64,000 bases of DNA from Mangrovibacterium marinum (GTDB lineage Bacteria; Bacteroidota; Bacteroidia; Bacteroidales; Prolixibacteraceae). The stretch is from the NCBI RefSeq assembly GCF_003046625.1, contig NZ_QAAD01000009.1, positions 116,508 through 180,507 of the forward strand, written 5' to 3'. Below the pieces are notes generated by a model. That model saw nothing but the letters and a program-made list of their open reading frames with translations. It did not search any database and had not been told where the DNA came from. The position numbers and the translations under genes are program-made. This document shows positions 25,811 to 35,836 of this stretch, one piece after another (positions within the stretch are counted from its first letter, which is position 1; each line of letters opens with the position of its first letter).

Positions 25811-28675
25811 ATGGCAAACGACAAATTTGTGGCCCGGCATATTGGGCCTCGTGAATCAGATATAACCGCAATGTTGACACAACTTGGTGTCTCGTCGGTA
25901 CAGGAACTGATCGATCAAACAGTTCCGGCCAATATACGGCTCGAAAAGCCCCTTCGACTGGAAGACGGCTTGACCGAGCGGCAGTATTACCGTAAAGTTC
26001 TGGCTTTAGCCAAGAAGAATAAGGTTTTTAATACCTATATCGGAATGGGATACTACGACACGATTACCCCGGCGGTAATCCTCCGGAATGTGTTGGAGAA
26101 CCCGGTTTGGTACACTTCCTACACGCCCTATCAGGCCGAAATTTCCCAAGGGCGTTTAGAGGCTTTGCTGAACTTCCAAACCATGATCTGCGAGATGACA
26201 GCCATGGACTTAGCCAATGCTTCGTTGTTGGATGAGGCCACTGCTGCCGCCGAAGCCATGATTATGATTCTGAATTCGCGAAGCCGTGCACAGGTTAAAG
26301 CAGGTGCCAATGTTGTTTTGGTCGACCGGAATATGTGGCCGCAGACCCTCGATGTTTTGCATACCCGCGCTGTGCCGCTGGGCATCGAACTTACAATTGG
26401 CGAACTTCAGGATTTTAGCTTCAACGAACAGGTGATTGGTTTGATGGTGCAGTACCCGAATGCAAACGGCGAGGTGGTTTCGTATGCCGAAATTACCGAG
26501 CAGGCCCATCAACAGGGTGCCAAGGTGGCTGTTGCGACCGACCTGATGAGCCTGGCTTTATTGACAGCTCCGGGAGAGTGGGGCGCCGACATCGTCTTTG
26601 GAAACTCCCAGCGTTTTGGCGTGCCAATGGGCTATGGTGGCCCGCATGCTGCATTTTTTGCCGCTCGCGATGCATTTAAACGGAGCTTGCCGGGTCGTAT
26701 TATCGGTGTATCCAAGGATGTCCATGGCAATCGTGCGCTGCGCATGGCCCTGCAAACCCGCGAACAGCATATCAAGCGCGAACGCGCAACGTCCAATATT
26801 TGTACTGCCCAGGCATTGTTGGCTACCATGGCCGGCTTTTATGCGGTGTATCACGGATCGACCGGGATACGCCAGATTGCAGAGCGTATCCATCGTATTG
26901 CGGTGTTGCTCGATAAGGAAATAACAGCACTGGGCTATACTCAAAAGAATGAATATTACTTCGACACCATCCGTTTTGCGCTTCCAAAGCATGTTAAAGT
27001 AGAGGATATTGAATGGTTGTCGCTGGAGTTGGAGATGAACTTCCGCTATTTCGATAATGGTGAAGTGGGACTGAGTATCGATGAAACAACCAACCTCGAT
27101 GATATCAACTGGATTATTGAAGTGTTTGCGAAAGCGGCCAATAAGCGCTATCCCACAATTCGGGAGTATCCGCAAGAGGATAAGCTGGTTGAGTCGTTGA
27201 CCCGTAGTTCGGCCTTCTTGACCCAGGAGGTTTTTGAAAAGTATCGCTCCGAGACCGAAATGGTGCGCTATATTAAGAAGCTGGAACATCGCGATATCTC
27301 GCTGACTCATTCCATGATTCCGCTGGGTTCCTGTACCATGAAACTGAATGCTGCAACTGAAATGCTGCCTTTAAGCTGGATAGAATTTGGAGGTATTCAC
27401 CCTTTCGTACCGAAAAATCAGGCCCGTGGTTACCAGGAGATGATGGAGGAGCTGCGTCGTGATTTATCGGAAATTACCGGTTTCGCCGATGTAAGCTTGC
27501 AGCCCAATTCGGGGGCCGCAGGTGAATACGCGGGCTTGATGGTGATTCGTGAATATCATCTGAGCCGTGGTGATCAGCAGCGTAATGTAGTGCTAATCCC
27601 GGCGTCGGCACACGGTACCAACCCGGCAAGTGCTGTAATGGCGGGTATGCAGGTGGTGGTTGTGCCTTGCGACGAGCTTGGTAACGTGGATGTTGAGGCT
27701 CTGCGTCAAAAGGCTGAAGAATATCAGGATAGTTTGTCGGCTTTCATGGTTACCTACCCTTCGACGCACGGTGTGTTTGAGGCCTCTATTGTAGAGATGT
27801 GTGCCATTATTCATCAATATGGAGGACAGGTTTATATGGATGGTGCCAATATGAATGCGCAGGTTGGACTGACCAATCCCAAGCGGATTGGTGCTGACGT
27901 TTGCCACCTGAACCTGCACAAGACCTTTGCTATTCCGCATGGTGGCGGTGGCCCCGGTGTTGGGCCCATTGCCGTTGCCGAGCACCTGGTCGACTTTTTG
28001 CCTTCGCATCCGGTTATGAACAACGGCCATGTTGGTATATCGGCGGTTTCGGCAGCCCCCTGGGGAAGTGCCTCAGTGTTGCCTATTACCTATGGCTACA
28101 TCAAAATGTTGGGTGCCGATGGCCTGACCAAAGCCACCGAAATGGCAATTCTGAATGCCAATTATATTGCTTCGGCTCTGGCCGACACTTATGGAATTTT
28201 ATATACCGGCGAAAATGGTCGTGTGGCACACGAGATGATTCTCGAGTGTCGTCATTTTAAAGGGACAAGCGGAATTACGGAGGCTGATATTGCCAAGCGC
28301 CTAATGGATTACGGGTTCCATGCGCCAACATTATCATTTCCTGTGCACGGTACCTTGATGGTGGAACCAACCGAAAGCGAATCGAAGCAAGAGCTGGATC
28401 GCTTTATCGAGGCGCTGTTGGCCATTTACCAGGAGATTCAGGCAATTGTTGACGGCGAATCGGATCAGTTGAATAATCCGCTGAAAAATGCTCCGCATAC
28501 AGCCGATTCGGTTACTTCCGATGAGTGGGCACATCCTTACAGCCGGCAGACGGCAGCTTTTCCCTTGGCCTGGCTAAAAGAAAATAAATATTGGCCACCG
28601 GTAGGACGTATTGACGACGCTTACGGTGATCGTAACCTGGTGTGTACCTGTGCACCAATTGAAACATATCAATAA
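25811..28675 (+). CDS. gcvP: Glycine dehydrogenase (decarboxylating), P-protein
   Basis: The P-protein of the glycine cleavage system, which decarboxylates glycine and passes the aminomethyl group to lipoylated GcvH. It is a full-length, single-chain homodimer type of 954 residues, with an N-terminal catalytically inactive half and a C-terminal active half. The PLP lysine is K704 in [19 protein letters not shown]. Other landmarks are the [15 protein letters not shown] segment and [15 protein letters not shown]. gcvT and gcvH are not in this window. The next gene, ispE, starts 55 bases downstream without an obvious terminator. Confidence 0.97.
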   Translation: MANDKFVARHIGPRESDITAMLTQLGVSSVQELIDQTVPANIRLEKPLRLEDGLTERQYYRKVLALAKKNKVFNTYIGMGYYDTITPAVILRNVLENPVWYTSYTPYQAEISQGRLEALLNFQTMICEMTAMDLANASLLDEATAAAEAMIMILNSRSRAQVKAGANVVLVDRNMWPQTLDVLHTRAVPLGIELTIGELQDFSFNEQVIGLMVQYPNANGEVVSYAEITEQAHQQGAKVAVATDLMSLALLTAPGEWGADIVFGNSQRFGVPMGYGGPHAAFFAARDAFKRSLPGRIIGVSKDVHGNRALRMALQTREQHIKRERATSNICTAQALLATMAGFYAVYHGSTGIRQIAERIHRIAVLLDKEITALGYTQKNEYYFDTIRFALPKHVKVEDIEWLSLELEMNFRYFDNGEVGLSIDETTNLDDINWIIEVFAKAANKRYPTIREYPQEDKLVESLTRSSAFLTQEVFEKYRSETEMVRYIKKLEHRDISLTHSMIPLGSCTMKLNAATEMLPLSWIEFGGIHPFVPKNQARGYQEMMEELRRDLSEITGFADVSLQPNSGAAGEYAGLMVIREYHLSRGDQQRNVVLIPASAHGTNPASAVMAGMQVVVVPCDELGNVDVEALRQKAEEYQDSLSAFMVTYPSTHGVFEASIVEMCAIIHQYGGQVYMDGANMNAQVGLTNPKRIGADVCHLNLHKTFAIPHGGGGPGVGPIAVAEHLVDFLPSHPVMNNGHVGISAVSAAPWGSASVLPITYGYIKMLGADGLTKATEMAILNANYIASALADTYGILYTGENGRVAHEMILECRHFKGTSGITEADIAKRLMDYGFHAPTLSFPVHGTLMVEPTESESKQELDRFIEALLAIYQEIQAIVDGESDQLNNPLKNAPHTADSVTSDEWAHPYSRQTAAFPLAWLKENKYWPPVGRIDDAYGDRNLVCTCAPIETYQ

Positions 28676-28730
28676 AATGTCAACTAAATCAATTGTATTT
28701 CGTAAATTGAGGTAAGGAAATTAGAAAGAC

Positions 28731-29543
28731 ATGATTACTTATCCAATTGCAAAAGTTAATTTGGGCTTGCTGGTAACTGAAAAGCGGCCCGATGGTTTTC
28801 ATAATCTGGAAACAATTTTTTATCCGATTCAGATGCAGGATACGCTGGAAGTGGTGGAATCCGATCAGTTTCAGTTTAGTAGTTCCGGCATTGCCATCGA
28901 CGGAAAACCGGACGATAATCTGGTTGTGAAGGCTTTCCGCCTGATCAAGGATGATTACGGGATTCCGGATGTGAAAATTCATCTTCATAAAACAATTCCC
29001 TCGGGAGCCGGACTAGGCGGTGGTTCGTCGGATGCAGCCTATACGTTGCGTAGCTTAAACGAGCTCTTCAAGCTGGAAATAGAAGGCGAAAAGCTCATGG
29101 AATATGCCTTGCAGCTTGGTAGCGACTGCCCGTTCTTTTTGCAGGACAAGCCTGTTTTTGCGACCGGGCGAGGTGAAAAGATGGTGGAAATACCACTTAC
29201 CCTGAAGGAGTATTATTTGATCTTGGTTAAACCTCCGGTGCACGTTTCAACGGCCTTGGCTTACCAGAATATTGTGCCGCAAAAGCCTCGTTTATCGCTG
29301 AGGGGATTGGTTGGGTTCCCGGTTAATAAATGGAAGGGCAATGTGTTGAACCATTTCGAGAAATACGTTTTTCAGGCTTATCCCGAGGTTGAACAGATTA
29401 AGCAAACGCTTTACGAGCAAGGGGCCACATTTGCCTTGATGTCGGGAAGCGGATCGGCTGTTTACGGATTATTCCGCTCCGAGAAGCGGGGAATTGAAAA
29501 ATTGTTTCCTGAAGATTACCAGGTGTTCAGGCAACGCTTGTAA
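28731..29543 (+). CDS. ispE: 4-diphosphocytidyl-2-C-methyl-D-erythritol kinase
   Basis: A GHMP-family kinase acting in the non-mevalonate (MEP) isoprenoid pathway. It has 270 residues. The N-terminal AKVNLGLLVTEKRPDGFHNL is the substrate-binding start of IspE. The ATP-binding loop is IPSGAGLGGGSSDAA at about 89-103, and the C-terminal GHMP motif is MSGSGSAVYGLF. It ends at a shared terminator with the convergent biotin carrier gene. Confidence 0.95.
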   Translation: MITYPIAKVNLGLLVTEKRPDGFHNLETIFYPIQMQDTLEVVESDQFQFSSSGIAIDGKPDDNLVVKAFRLIKDDYGIPDVKIHLHKTIPSGAGLGGGSSDAAYTLRSLNELFKLEIEGEKLMEYALQLGSDCPFFLQDKPVFATGRGEKMVEIPLTLKEYYLILVKPPVHVSTALAYQNIVPQKPRLSLRGLVGFPVNKWKGNVLNHFEKYVFQAYPEVEQIKQTLYEQGATFALMSGSGSAVYGLFRSEKRGIEKLFPEDYQVFRQRL

Positions 29544-29564
29544 AAAACACAAATTCAATAAAAG

Positions 29565-29594
29565 AAAAAGGGGCTCGATGAAAGCCCCTTTTTT
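29565..29594. terminator. Bidirectional terminator between ispE and the biotin carrier gene
   Basis: An 11-bp perfect stem (29565-29575 with 29583-29593) with A5 on one side and T5 on the other and a 7-base loop, so it can serve both convergent transcripts. Confidence 0.9.
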
Positions 29595-29598
29595 ATAC

Positions 29599-29925
29599 TT
29601 ATTTTTTCGCTGCGATTTCAATCATCAGAGATCCTTTCGGAATTTTATCTCCTGTTTTTACATTCACGGTAGCAATTTTACCATCGAAAGGCATTTGCAC
29701 AACATTGTGCATTTTCATTGCTTCCAGAATTAACAAGGGGTCTCCTTCTTTTAAAACATCGCCCGGTTTCACAAATACATCGATAATCGTTCCCGGGATG
29801 AATGAAAATAGTTGGTTTTCATCCGGTTTTTCCCATTTAACACGATTACGGTATTTGGTTGTATACTCGGTCTTGTACACGGCGCTGTGCACAATAATCG
29901 TTTCGTATTTTTCTTCTTCTTGCAT
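29599..29925 (-). CDS. Biotin/lipoyl-attachment carrier protein of an acyl-CoA carboxylase
   Basis: A 108-residue carrier. The biotinylation motif is EAMKMH with K71 as the attachment site, in a typical barrel-sandwich hybrid domain from about 38 to 106 (FSFIPGTIIDVFVKPGD). The N-terminal 30 residues are charged and variable. It is 18 bases downstream of the carboxyltransferase gene on the same strand, so the two form an operon. It would shuttle CO2 to the carboxyltransferase for propionyl-CoA/methylmalonyl-CoA interconversion or a similar reaction. No biotin carboxylase is adjacent. Confidence 0.93.
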   Translation of the reverse strand: MQEEEKYETIIVHSAVYKTEYTTKYRNRVKWEKPDENQLFSFIPGTIIDVFVKPGDVLKEGDPLLILEAMKMHNVVQMPFDGKIATVNVKTGDKIPKGSLMIEIAAKK

Positions 29926-29943
29926 AACTCTGCAGTTTGTTGA

Positions 29944-31488
29944 TTAAAACGGAGGAATACCGTGTTTTTTTCTTGGTCCGGAGATCGACTTGTTGGCTGA
30001 AACTTTTAAGGCGTGCAGCAACATTTTGCGGGTATCTTCGGGTTCAATAACCTCGTCGATATAGCCTTTTGATGCAGCAACATAAGGGTTGGCAAACTTG
30101 TCTTTGTATTCCTGGATTTTCAGTTGACGCATAGCTTCCGGATCTTCAGCTTCAGCGATTTCTTTGCGGAATACGATGTTTGCAGCACCTTCAGGTCCCA
30201 TAACGGCAATCTCGGCAGTTGGCCATGCAAATACGAAATCGGCACGCAGGTGACGGGAGTTCATCGCAATGTAACCACCACCGTAAGCTTTACGGATAAT
30301 AACGGTGATTTTAGCAACGGTAGCTTCACTGTATGCATACAGAATTTTTGCTCCGTGGCGGATAACCCCGGCGTGTTCCTGGTCGGCTCCCGGCAAGTAG
30401 CCCGGAAGGTCTTCCAGGGTGATGATCGGGATGTTGAAAGCATCGCAGTAGCGGATGAAGCGAGCTGCTTTATCCGAGCTGTCGCAATCCAGCACACCAG
30501 CCAGTACTTTGGGTTGGTTGGCAACAAAACCAACAGTTTCTCCTTCCATACGACCGAAACCAATCACCACGTTAGGGGCGAACATCTCCATGATCTCGAA
30601 GAAGTCTGAGTTATCCGTAATTGACTTGATAATGTCGCGGATGTCGTAAGGCATTTTCGGATCGGCAGGAACGATGTTTTCGATTTTCTTTTTCGATTTT
30701 GGCTCGGCAGGAGCGATGCGTTCTGCTTTTTGTTCGTTGTTCCAGGGAATGTATGAAACCAGTTTTTTGATTTGGTCGAAACATTCCTGCTCGCTTTCGG
30801 CATAGAAGTGGGCGTTTCCGGTAACTTCGGCGTGTACTTTTGCACCACCCAGATCTTCCATCGAAATCTCTTCACCCAAAACGGTTTTAATAACACCGGG
30901 GCCGGTGATAAACATTTTGGAGATGTTGTTTACAACAAATACAAAGTCAGTAAGAGCAGGAGAGTAAACAGCTCCACCGGCGCAAGGTCCCAAAATCACC
31001 GAGATTTGAGGAATAACACCAGATGCCAGCGTGTTACGGAAGAAAATTTCACCATAACCGGCCAGCGAGTTTACACCTTCCTGTATACGGGCACCACCTG
31101 AGTCGTTAATTCCGATCAGAGGAACGCGCATTTTTAATGAGTGGTCCATAATTTTGGTGATCTTGCGGGCGTGCATTAAGCCCAGCGAACCACCAGCAAC
31201 GGTGAAGTCTTGTGCGAAGATACAAACCGGTGAACCGTTGATTGTTCCGGTACCGATAATTACCCCGTCACCATGTAACTTCATTTTGTCCATATCGAAG
31301 TCGCGGGCTACATGTTCAACGAACATATCATATTCGTGGAATGAGCCCTCATCCAAGATGTAAAGGATCCTTTCGCGGGCAGTAAGTTTACCCATAGCCA
31401 CTTGTTTTTCAATGGCTTTCTCACCACCACCCTTGAGAACCTCGCTTTTGCGTTTTCTGAGGTCCAGGATATTCCGTTTCAACGACAT
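29944..31488 (-). CDS. Acyl-CoA carboxylase/decarboxylase carboxyltransferase subunit
   Basis: A 514-residue carboxyltransferase of the propionyl-CoA carboxylase beta/methylmalonyl-CoA decarboxylase alpha family. It has two crotonase-like halves: FAQDFTVAGGSLGLMHARKI near 115 and GGARIQEGV near 150 in the first, and LPGYLPGADQEHAG with KAYGGGYIAMNSRH in the second, which form the acyl-CoA and biotin sites. It is the first gene of a two-gene operon with the biotin carrier. In related Bacteroidota such pairs take part in succinate/propionate metabolism; which direction it runs here cannot be decided from sequence. Confidence 0.92.
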   Translation of the reverse strand: MSLKRNILDLRKRKSEVLKGGGEKAIEKQVAMGKLTARERILYILDEGSFHEYDMFVEHVARDFDMDKMKLHGDGVIIGTGTINGSPVCIFAQDFTVAGGSLGLMHARKITKIMDHSLKMRVPLIGINDSGGARIQEGVNSLAGYGEIFFRNTLASGVIPQISVILGPCAGGAVYSPALTDFVFVVNNISKMFITGPGVIKTVLGEEISMEDLGGAKVHAEVTGNAHFYAESEQECFDQIKKLVSYIPWNNEQKAERIAPAEPKSKKKIENIVPADPKMPYDIRDIIKSITDNSDFFEIMEMFAPNVVIGFGRMEGETVGFVANQPKVLAGVLDCDSSDKAARFIRYCDAFNIPIITLEDLPGYLPGADQEHAGVIRHGAKILYAYSEATVAKITVIIRKAYGGGYIAMNSRHLRADFVFAWPTAEIAVMGPEGAANIVFRKEIAEAEDPEAMRQLKIQEYKDKFANPYVAASKGYIDEVIEPEDTRKMLLHALKVSANKSISGPRKKHGIPPF

Positions 31489-31689
31489 AATTTGTTATTT
31501 TTAATTAAAATTAGCTCCGTAGAATGCGGAGGCTTTTACTTCATAATGGCCTTTCGTCTGAAAGTTTTACGGTTCAAAATTAAAATTTTTTCACTGAGCA
31601 AACTGTTTTTAAAAACATTCTAAACTTTCCGTGAACTTTTCCGTGTCTTCTTGGTTTTGAACAATTTTATGCTGAGTTTGAAATTTTTG

Positions 31690-32784
31690 CTAGCGCATTG
31701 CCCGTTTGTAAAGGTAGGCTGCCAGGGCACCGAATATCAGGTTTGGAATCCAGACTGCGATAGAAGGGGGCACCGATCCGGAGATTGCGAAGACCGTGGC
31801 AATCTGCATAAACATGATATAACTGAATGCAATCAGGATGCCCAGCCCCAAGTGCAGTCCCAGTCCGCCTTTTACCTTGCGTGAGGCCAGCGACACGCCG
31901 ATGAGTGTTAAAATGAAGGCTGAAAAAGGGTTAGCCCGGCGTTTGTGTTTTTCAACCAGAAAGTCGATGGCATTGATGCCGCGCAACTTCAACGATTCTA
32001 TTTCTTTGTTTAACTCAGGCAACGACAGGGTCTCGGCCATATTTTTCAGGGCCACATAGTCTTCGGGAACCATGTTGAGCGTTGTATCCTTCTTGGTTCC
32101 GGTGGTTATTTTTTCCCTGTTTCCGTCGATATCGCGGATGAAATAGTTGTTGATTTCCCAAACTTTCCGTTCGCGATCCCATTTAATGAAATCGGCCGAT
32201 AGCTTGGAGGTCAGTTTGCCCTCGTCGAATTTCTCGATCGTAAATTTATAGCCCACATCGTTCGATGTGTTGTAGCTGCGCATATAGATGTAGGTGCCCG
32301 GGGTAATTTGTCGGTGGATGTTTGTTTCCAGACTGTTCCGTTTCTTTTTAATATAGGTGGTCTTAAAATTGACCATTTCCTTATTGGCCGGCGGGATTAT
32401 ATAATTGCCCAGAATATAGGTAAATAGGGCGATGATAGCCGCACCTACCATATAGGGGCGCACCAGCCTGTGGAACGACACACCGCTGCTCAGAATGGCA
32501 ATAATTTCGGAGTTGTAGGCCATCTTCGAGGTAAAGAAGATTACCGCAATAAAGTTGAACAGTGCACTGAACAGGTTGGCAAAATAGGGAATGAAGTTCA
32601 GGTAGTAGCTGACCACAATTTCGCGTACAGGAACGTCTTTCGATAGAAAATCGTCCAGGTTTTCCGAAATGTCGAAAACCGTAGCAATGCTGATAATTAA
32701 AGCGATCGATACAAAGAAAGTTGCCATGAACTTTCCCAGTATGTATCTGTCCAATATGCCGATAGCGGGTGTTTTCAGTTTCAT
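31690..32784 (-). CDS. LptF/LptG (YjgP/YjgQ) family permease
   Basis: The transmembrane subunit of the lipopolysaccharide export ABC system (LptB2FG). It has 364 residues, with three membrane helices at the N-terminus (about 15-36, 53-80, 98-120), a periplasmic beta-jellyroll domain (about 130-265) and three C-terminal helices. The opening ILDRYILGKFMATFF is typical. It overlaps tgt by 4 bases (ATGA-type coupling), the conserved tgt-lptG neighbourhood in Bacteroidota. The ATPase LptB is elsewhere. Whether it is the F or G paralogue is not resolved; position next to tgt favours LptG. Confidence 0.9.
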   Translation of the reverse strand: MKLKTPAIGILDRYILGKFMATFFVSIALIISIATVFDISENLDDFLSKDVPVREIVVSYYLNFIPYFANLFSALFNFIAVIFFTSKMAYNSEIIAILSSGVSFHRLVRPYMVGAAIIALFTYILGNYIIPPANKEMVNFKTTYIKKKRNSLETNIHRQITPGTYIYMRSYNTSNDVGYKFTIEKFDEGKLTSKLSADFIKWDRERKVWEINNYFIRDIDGNREKITTGTKKDTTLNMVPEDYVALKNMAETLSLPELNKEIESLKLRGINAIDFLVEKHKRRANPFSAFILTLIGVSLASRKVKGGLGLHLGLGILIAFSYIMFMQIATVFAISGSVPPSIAVWIPNLIFGALAAYLYKRAMR

Positions 32785-33911
32785 AAACGTTGAGCCAGTT
32801 TAACAACCATTTCTTCTTTCCAGCTTTTAAAGTTGTCGGCCAAAATTTGTCGGCGCGCTTCTTTGACCAGCCATAAGTAGAACGCTAAATTGTGGTGGCT
32901 GGCAATTTGTGCACCCAGCATTTCGTTGGCAACGATCAGGTGTCGCAGAAAGGCTTTGGTGTAATTTTGATCTACGAAGGATGTTCCATCCGGATCGACC
33001 GGCGAGAAATCATCCGCCCACTTTTTATTTCTAATGTTGATGACTCCGTTGCGGGTGAAAAGCATCCCGTTGCGGCCGTTGCGGGTGGGCATTACACAAT
33101 CGAACATATCCACCCCGCGGTCAATTGCCTCCAGAATGTTGACCGGCGTGCCAACACCCATCAGGTAGCGCGGTTTGTCGATAGGCAAGATGGGGTTTAC
33201 AACCTCAATCATGGCATACATGTCCGCCTCCGACTCACCAACCGACAGACCGCCAATAGCATAGCCATCGGCGGGGATGGTTGTTACGTGGCGTGCTGCC
33301 TGTTCCCTTAATTCGGGATATACAGCTCCCTGAACAATGGGGAAGAGCGATTGTGAATGGCCGTACAGCGGCTTTGTTTTTTGCATCTGGTTGACGCAGC
33401 GCTCCAGCCAACGCTGCGTGAGTTGCAGCGATTTTTTGGCATAGTCGAAGTCTGCATCGCCCGGAGTACATTCGTCGAAGGCCATCATGATGTCGGCACC
33501 GATTATCCGTTGAATGTCAATCACGCTTTCCGGGGTGAATAAATGCCGCGATCCGTCGATGTGTGACTGAAATTTGGCTCCTTCCTCGCTTAACTTGCGC
33601 ATGGCTCCCAGCGAAAAAACCTGGTAGCCGCCACTGTCGGTCAGAATGGGGCCGTCCCAGCCGTTGAATTTGTGCAGGCCGCCGGCACGCTCAATGATAT
33701 CCATTCCCGGGCGCAGATATAAATGATAGGTGTTGCCCAGGATAATCTGGGCTCCAATATCTTCTTTTAAGTCTTTTTTGTGGATTCCTTTGACTGATCC
33801 GGCCGTGCCAACAGGCATGAAAATGGGTGTTTCAATGCGTCCGTGATCCGTGTTAAGAGTTCCGGCCCGCGCTTTGGAGCCAGTTGCAGTATGTTTGAGC
33901 GTAAAATCCAT
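32781..33911 (-). CDS. tgt: Queuine tRNA-ribosyltransferase without the usual zinc cysteines
   Basis: This enzyme exchanges guanine-34 of GUN-anticodon tRNAs for a queuine precursor. It has 376 residues, the normal length. The active-site regions are clear: the first aspartate in ILTDSGGYQVFSLG near 90, and the second in DMFDCVMPTRNGRNGMLFT near 270. The GGLSVGE loop is near 218. The C-terminal zinc site of canonical bacterial enzymes (CxCxxC...H) is not recognisable: the corresponding stretch reads PDGTSFVDQNYTKAFLRHL. This seems typical of the Bacteroidota branch from memory. It overlaps the lptF/G gene by 4 bases. Confidence 0.93.
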   Translation of the reverse strand: MDFTLKHTATGSKARAGTLNTDHGRIETPIFMPVGTAGSVKGIHKKDLKEDIGAQIILGNTYHLYLRPGMDIIERAGGLHKFNGWDGPILTDSGGYQVFSLGAMRKLSEEGAKFQSHIDGSRHLFTPESVIDIQRIIGADIMMAFDECTPGDADFDYAKKSLQLTQRWLERCVNQMQKTKPLYGHSQSLFPIVQGAVYPELREQAARHVTTIPADGYAIGGLSVGESEADMYAMIEVVNPILPIDKPRYLMGVGTPVNILEAIDRGVDMFDCVMPTRNGRNGMLFTRNGVINIRNKKWADDFSPVDPDGTSFVDQNYTKAFLRHLIVANEMLGAQIASHHNLAFYLWLVKEARRQILADNFKSWKEEMVVKLAQRL

Positions 33912-33930
33912 GCAATGCTTTTTGAGCCAG

Positions 33931-33938
33931 CAAAGATA
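33931..33938 (-). promoter_or_regulatory. -7 promoter element for tgt-lptF/G
   Basis: The minus strand reads TATCTTTG, a TAnnTTTG match 20 bases before the tgt start codon. Confidence 0.5.
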
Positions 33939-34053
33939 GCATAATAAGTTTAATGCCGAAGGAGCACGATTTGCCGGAAATTTGTTAATTAAATTTAAAA
34001 AATTGAAGAGGCGGATTCAAGCTGATGATTAAATTTGTCGTTAAAATTGGATC

Positions 34054-35187
34054 ATGATACACGCCTTTGTCAGTCGGCCTTATTACGAATGGAGCGGATA
34101 CGCGATTTTGTTGTTTGGCTTCATTTTATGTCTGATTGTTCAACTCCGGTTCTACCGCCGGATCCTGGTAAAGATGAGTGCAGAAAAAGCCGATCAGCAG
34201 GAGCGGCCAATCAGTATTCTGCTGAATGTACGAAATGAAGCGGAGCGGATTGAGACTTTCCTGATGAAATTACTGGCGCAAAACTATTCCAATTTCGAGG
34301 TTGTTGTGGTTGACGACTTCTCGGCCGACTCGACCTTAATAATACTGGGAGTGCTGGCTAAAAAATACCCGCAAATCAAATTCAGTACGCTAAGTCAGGA
34401 GAACCGCTATTCGGAGAAAATGGCCATGAACCTGGCCCTGAAGGCGGCTAAATACGACTGGGTGCTTTTTCTCTCGCCCGAAGTGCAGGTGGAGGACCCC
34501 AATTATTTGAAAAAACTGAATCAGGAGCTCAATTCCGACTCGCAAATGTTGGTGAGCTATTTGAATTACCAAGCCGTGGAACTTCGTTTTAACCGCTTGT
34601 GTCGGGTAGAGCGGCTGGAGGCATTCTGGCGCGCCTCGTTGAGCGAAATAGGCTCGGCTCCATTTGTGTTTCAGCAGATGAATGTGCTGTTTAACAAACA
34701 AATTTACTTCGAAAACAGCGGTTTTAAGGGGCGTATGAACGCGCACTATGCCGGTCTGGAGCTGGTGTTTAACGCGGTTCCAAAACTTCCGGTTCAGTTT
34801 TCGATCCATCCGCAGACCATTCTTCGTGAAAACCGGCTGACCGACAAAGCCGAATTTAGCGAGTTAATACAAAAGCATATTCGCTTATTTAGTAGTTTGC
34901 GCCTTTCCCAAACCTGGCCTGTGCGGCTGGGGCTCTTTGCTCATCTTGTGCTGTGGGCAAGTGTTGCAGCCTTGTTGCTTACCGATCCGGCTTATTGGTT
35001 TGTCTTTTTACCTGTACCCATGATTCTGTTCGGCGTGCATGTTGTGTTGATTAAAAGTATGTTGAAGCGCTTGGACGAAAAGAAAATCTTTTTATCTTCG
35101 TTACTGTACGTATTTGTTCGGCCTTTTTTGTATCTTTTTCATCGAGCAACAATCTATTTACAAGTTCAACGCAATAAATGGAACTAA
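34054..35187 (+). CDS. Membrane-bound family 2 glycosyltransferase
   Basis: A 377-residue protein with an N-terminal membrane helix (about 14-34), a cytoplasmic GT-A domain, and two to three C-terminal membrane helices (about 290-350). The GT2 start is ISILLNVRNEAERIETFL, followed by FEVVVVDDFSADST with a nucleotide-binding aspartate pair near 88-89. The product is unknown; such enzymes make cell-surface glycans or glycolipids. Its last 10 bases overlap the start of the ECF sigma factor gene, an uncommon pairing that implies co-expression. Confidence 0.85.
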   Translation: MIHAFVSRPYYEWSGYAILLFGFILCLIVQLRFYRRILVKMSAEKADQQERPISILLNVRNEAERIETFLMKLLAQNYSNFEVVVVDDFSADSTLIILGVLAKKYPQIKFSTLSQENRYSEKMAMNLALKAAKYDWVLFLSPEVQVEDPNYLKKLNQELNSDSQMLVSYLNYQAVELRFNRLCRVERLEAFWRASLSEIGSAPFVFQQMNVLFNKQIYFENSGFKGRMNAHYAGLELVFNAVPKLPVQFSIHPQTILRENRLTDKAEFSELIQKHIRLFSSLRLSQTWPVRLGLFAHLVLWASVAALLLTDPAYWFVFLPVPMILFGVHVVLIKSMLKRLDEKKIFLSSLLYVFVRPFLYLFHRATIYLQVQRNKWN

Positions 35188-35789
35188 ACCCGAATTTATC
35201 AGACAAAGCACAGCAGGATTACGCGCTGGTTGAAGCAGCACTGCGTGGCGAGGAAAAAGCGTTTGCCCGATTGCTTAGTAAATACAAGGACGCAATTTAT
35301 TATATGCTTCTGAAAATGGTGAATAATAAAAGCGATGCTGAGGATTTGACCATTGAAGCTTTTGGCAAAGCGTTTAAAAACCTGCATCAGTACTCTCCGA
35401 ATTATGCTTTCAGCACTTGGTTGTTTAAAATTGCCTCCAATAATTGTATCGATTTTCTGCGAAAAAAGAGGGGCGTAACCGTATCGATTGAAAATAGCCA
35501 GGATAACAGTGATAGCGACAGTCCCATAAAACTGAAGTCTGTCGACCCGGATCCGGAGCAAAAGCTGATTCGTATTCAAAAAGCGGTTTTGTTACGCCGT
35601 ATTGTTCACCGGCTGAAGCCTCGCTACCGCACCCTGGTCGAATTACGATATTTCCGCGAATATTCGTACGAAGAAATTGCAAATGAACTAAATTTGCCGC
35701 TCGGAACGGTGAAAGCACAGTTGTTCAGAGCGCGCGAAATGTTGTTCAAGATGATCGAGTCCACCGAAATGGACGATCATCAAGGATAA
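35178..35789 (+). CDS. ECF-type RNA polymerase sigma factor
   Basis: A 203-residue sigma-70 family, group 4 factor. Region 2 covers about 28-98 (DAEDLTIEAFGKAFKNL, then FSTWLFKIASNNCIDFLRKK) and region 4 about 140-195 (ELRYFREYSYEEIANELN, then GTVKAQLFRAREMLF). A charged linker with several Ser and Asp lies between them. No anti-sigma gene is adjacent, so it may be of the constitutively controlled Bacteroidota type. It overlaps the upstream glycosyltransferase gene by 10 bases and precedes rsmG by 47 bases. Confidence 0.93.
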   Translation: MELNPNLSDKAQQDYALVEAALRGEEKAFARLLSKYKDAIYYMLLKMVNNKSDAEDLTIEAFGKAFKNLHQYSPNYAFSTWLFKIASNNCIDFLRKKRGVTVSIENSQDNSDSDSPIKLKSVDPDPEQKLIRIQKAVLLRRIVHRLKPRYRTLVELRYFREYSYEEIANELNLPLGTVKAQLFRAREMLFKMIESTEMDDHQG

Positions 35790-35836
35790 ACACGACTGAG
35801 CTCGTTGCTGTCGTTCCGCCTTAAGGAGCTTAAAAA

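Noticed and set aside
26558..27310. A 250-codon minus-strand frame inside gcvP
   Set aside because: It is a mirror of gcvP codon bias; gcvP is a full-length conserved enzyme here.
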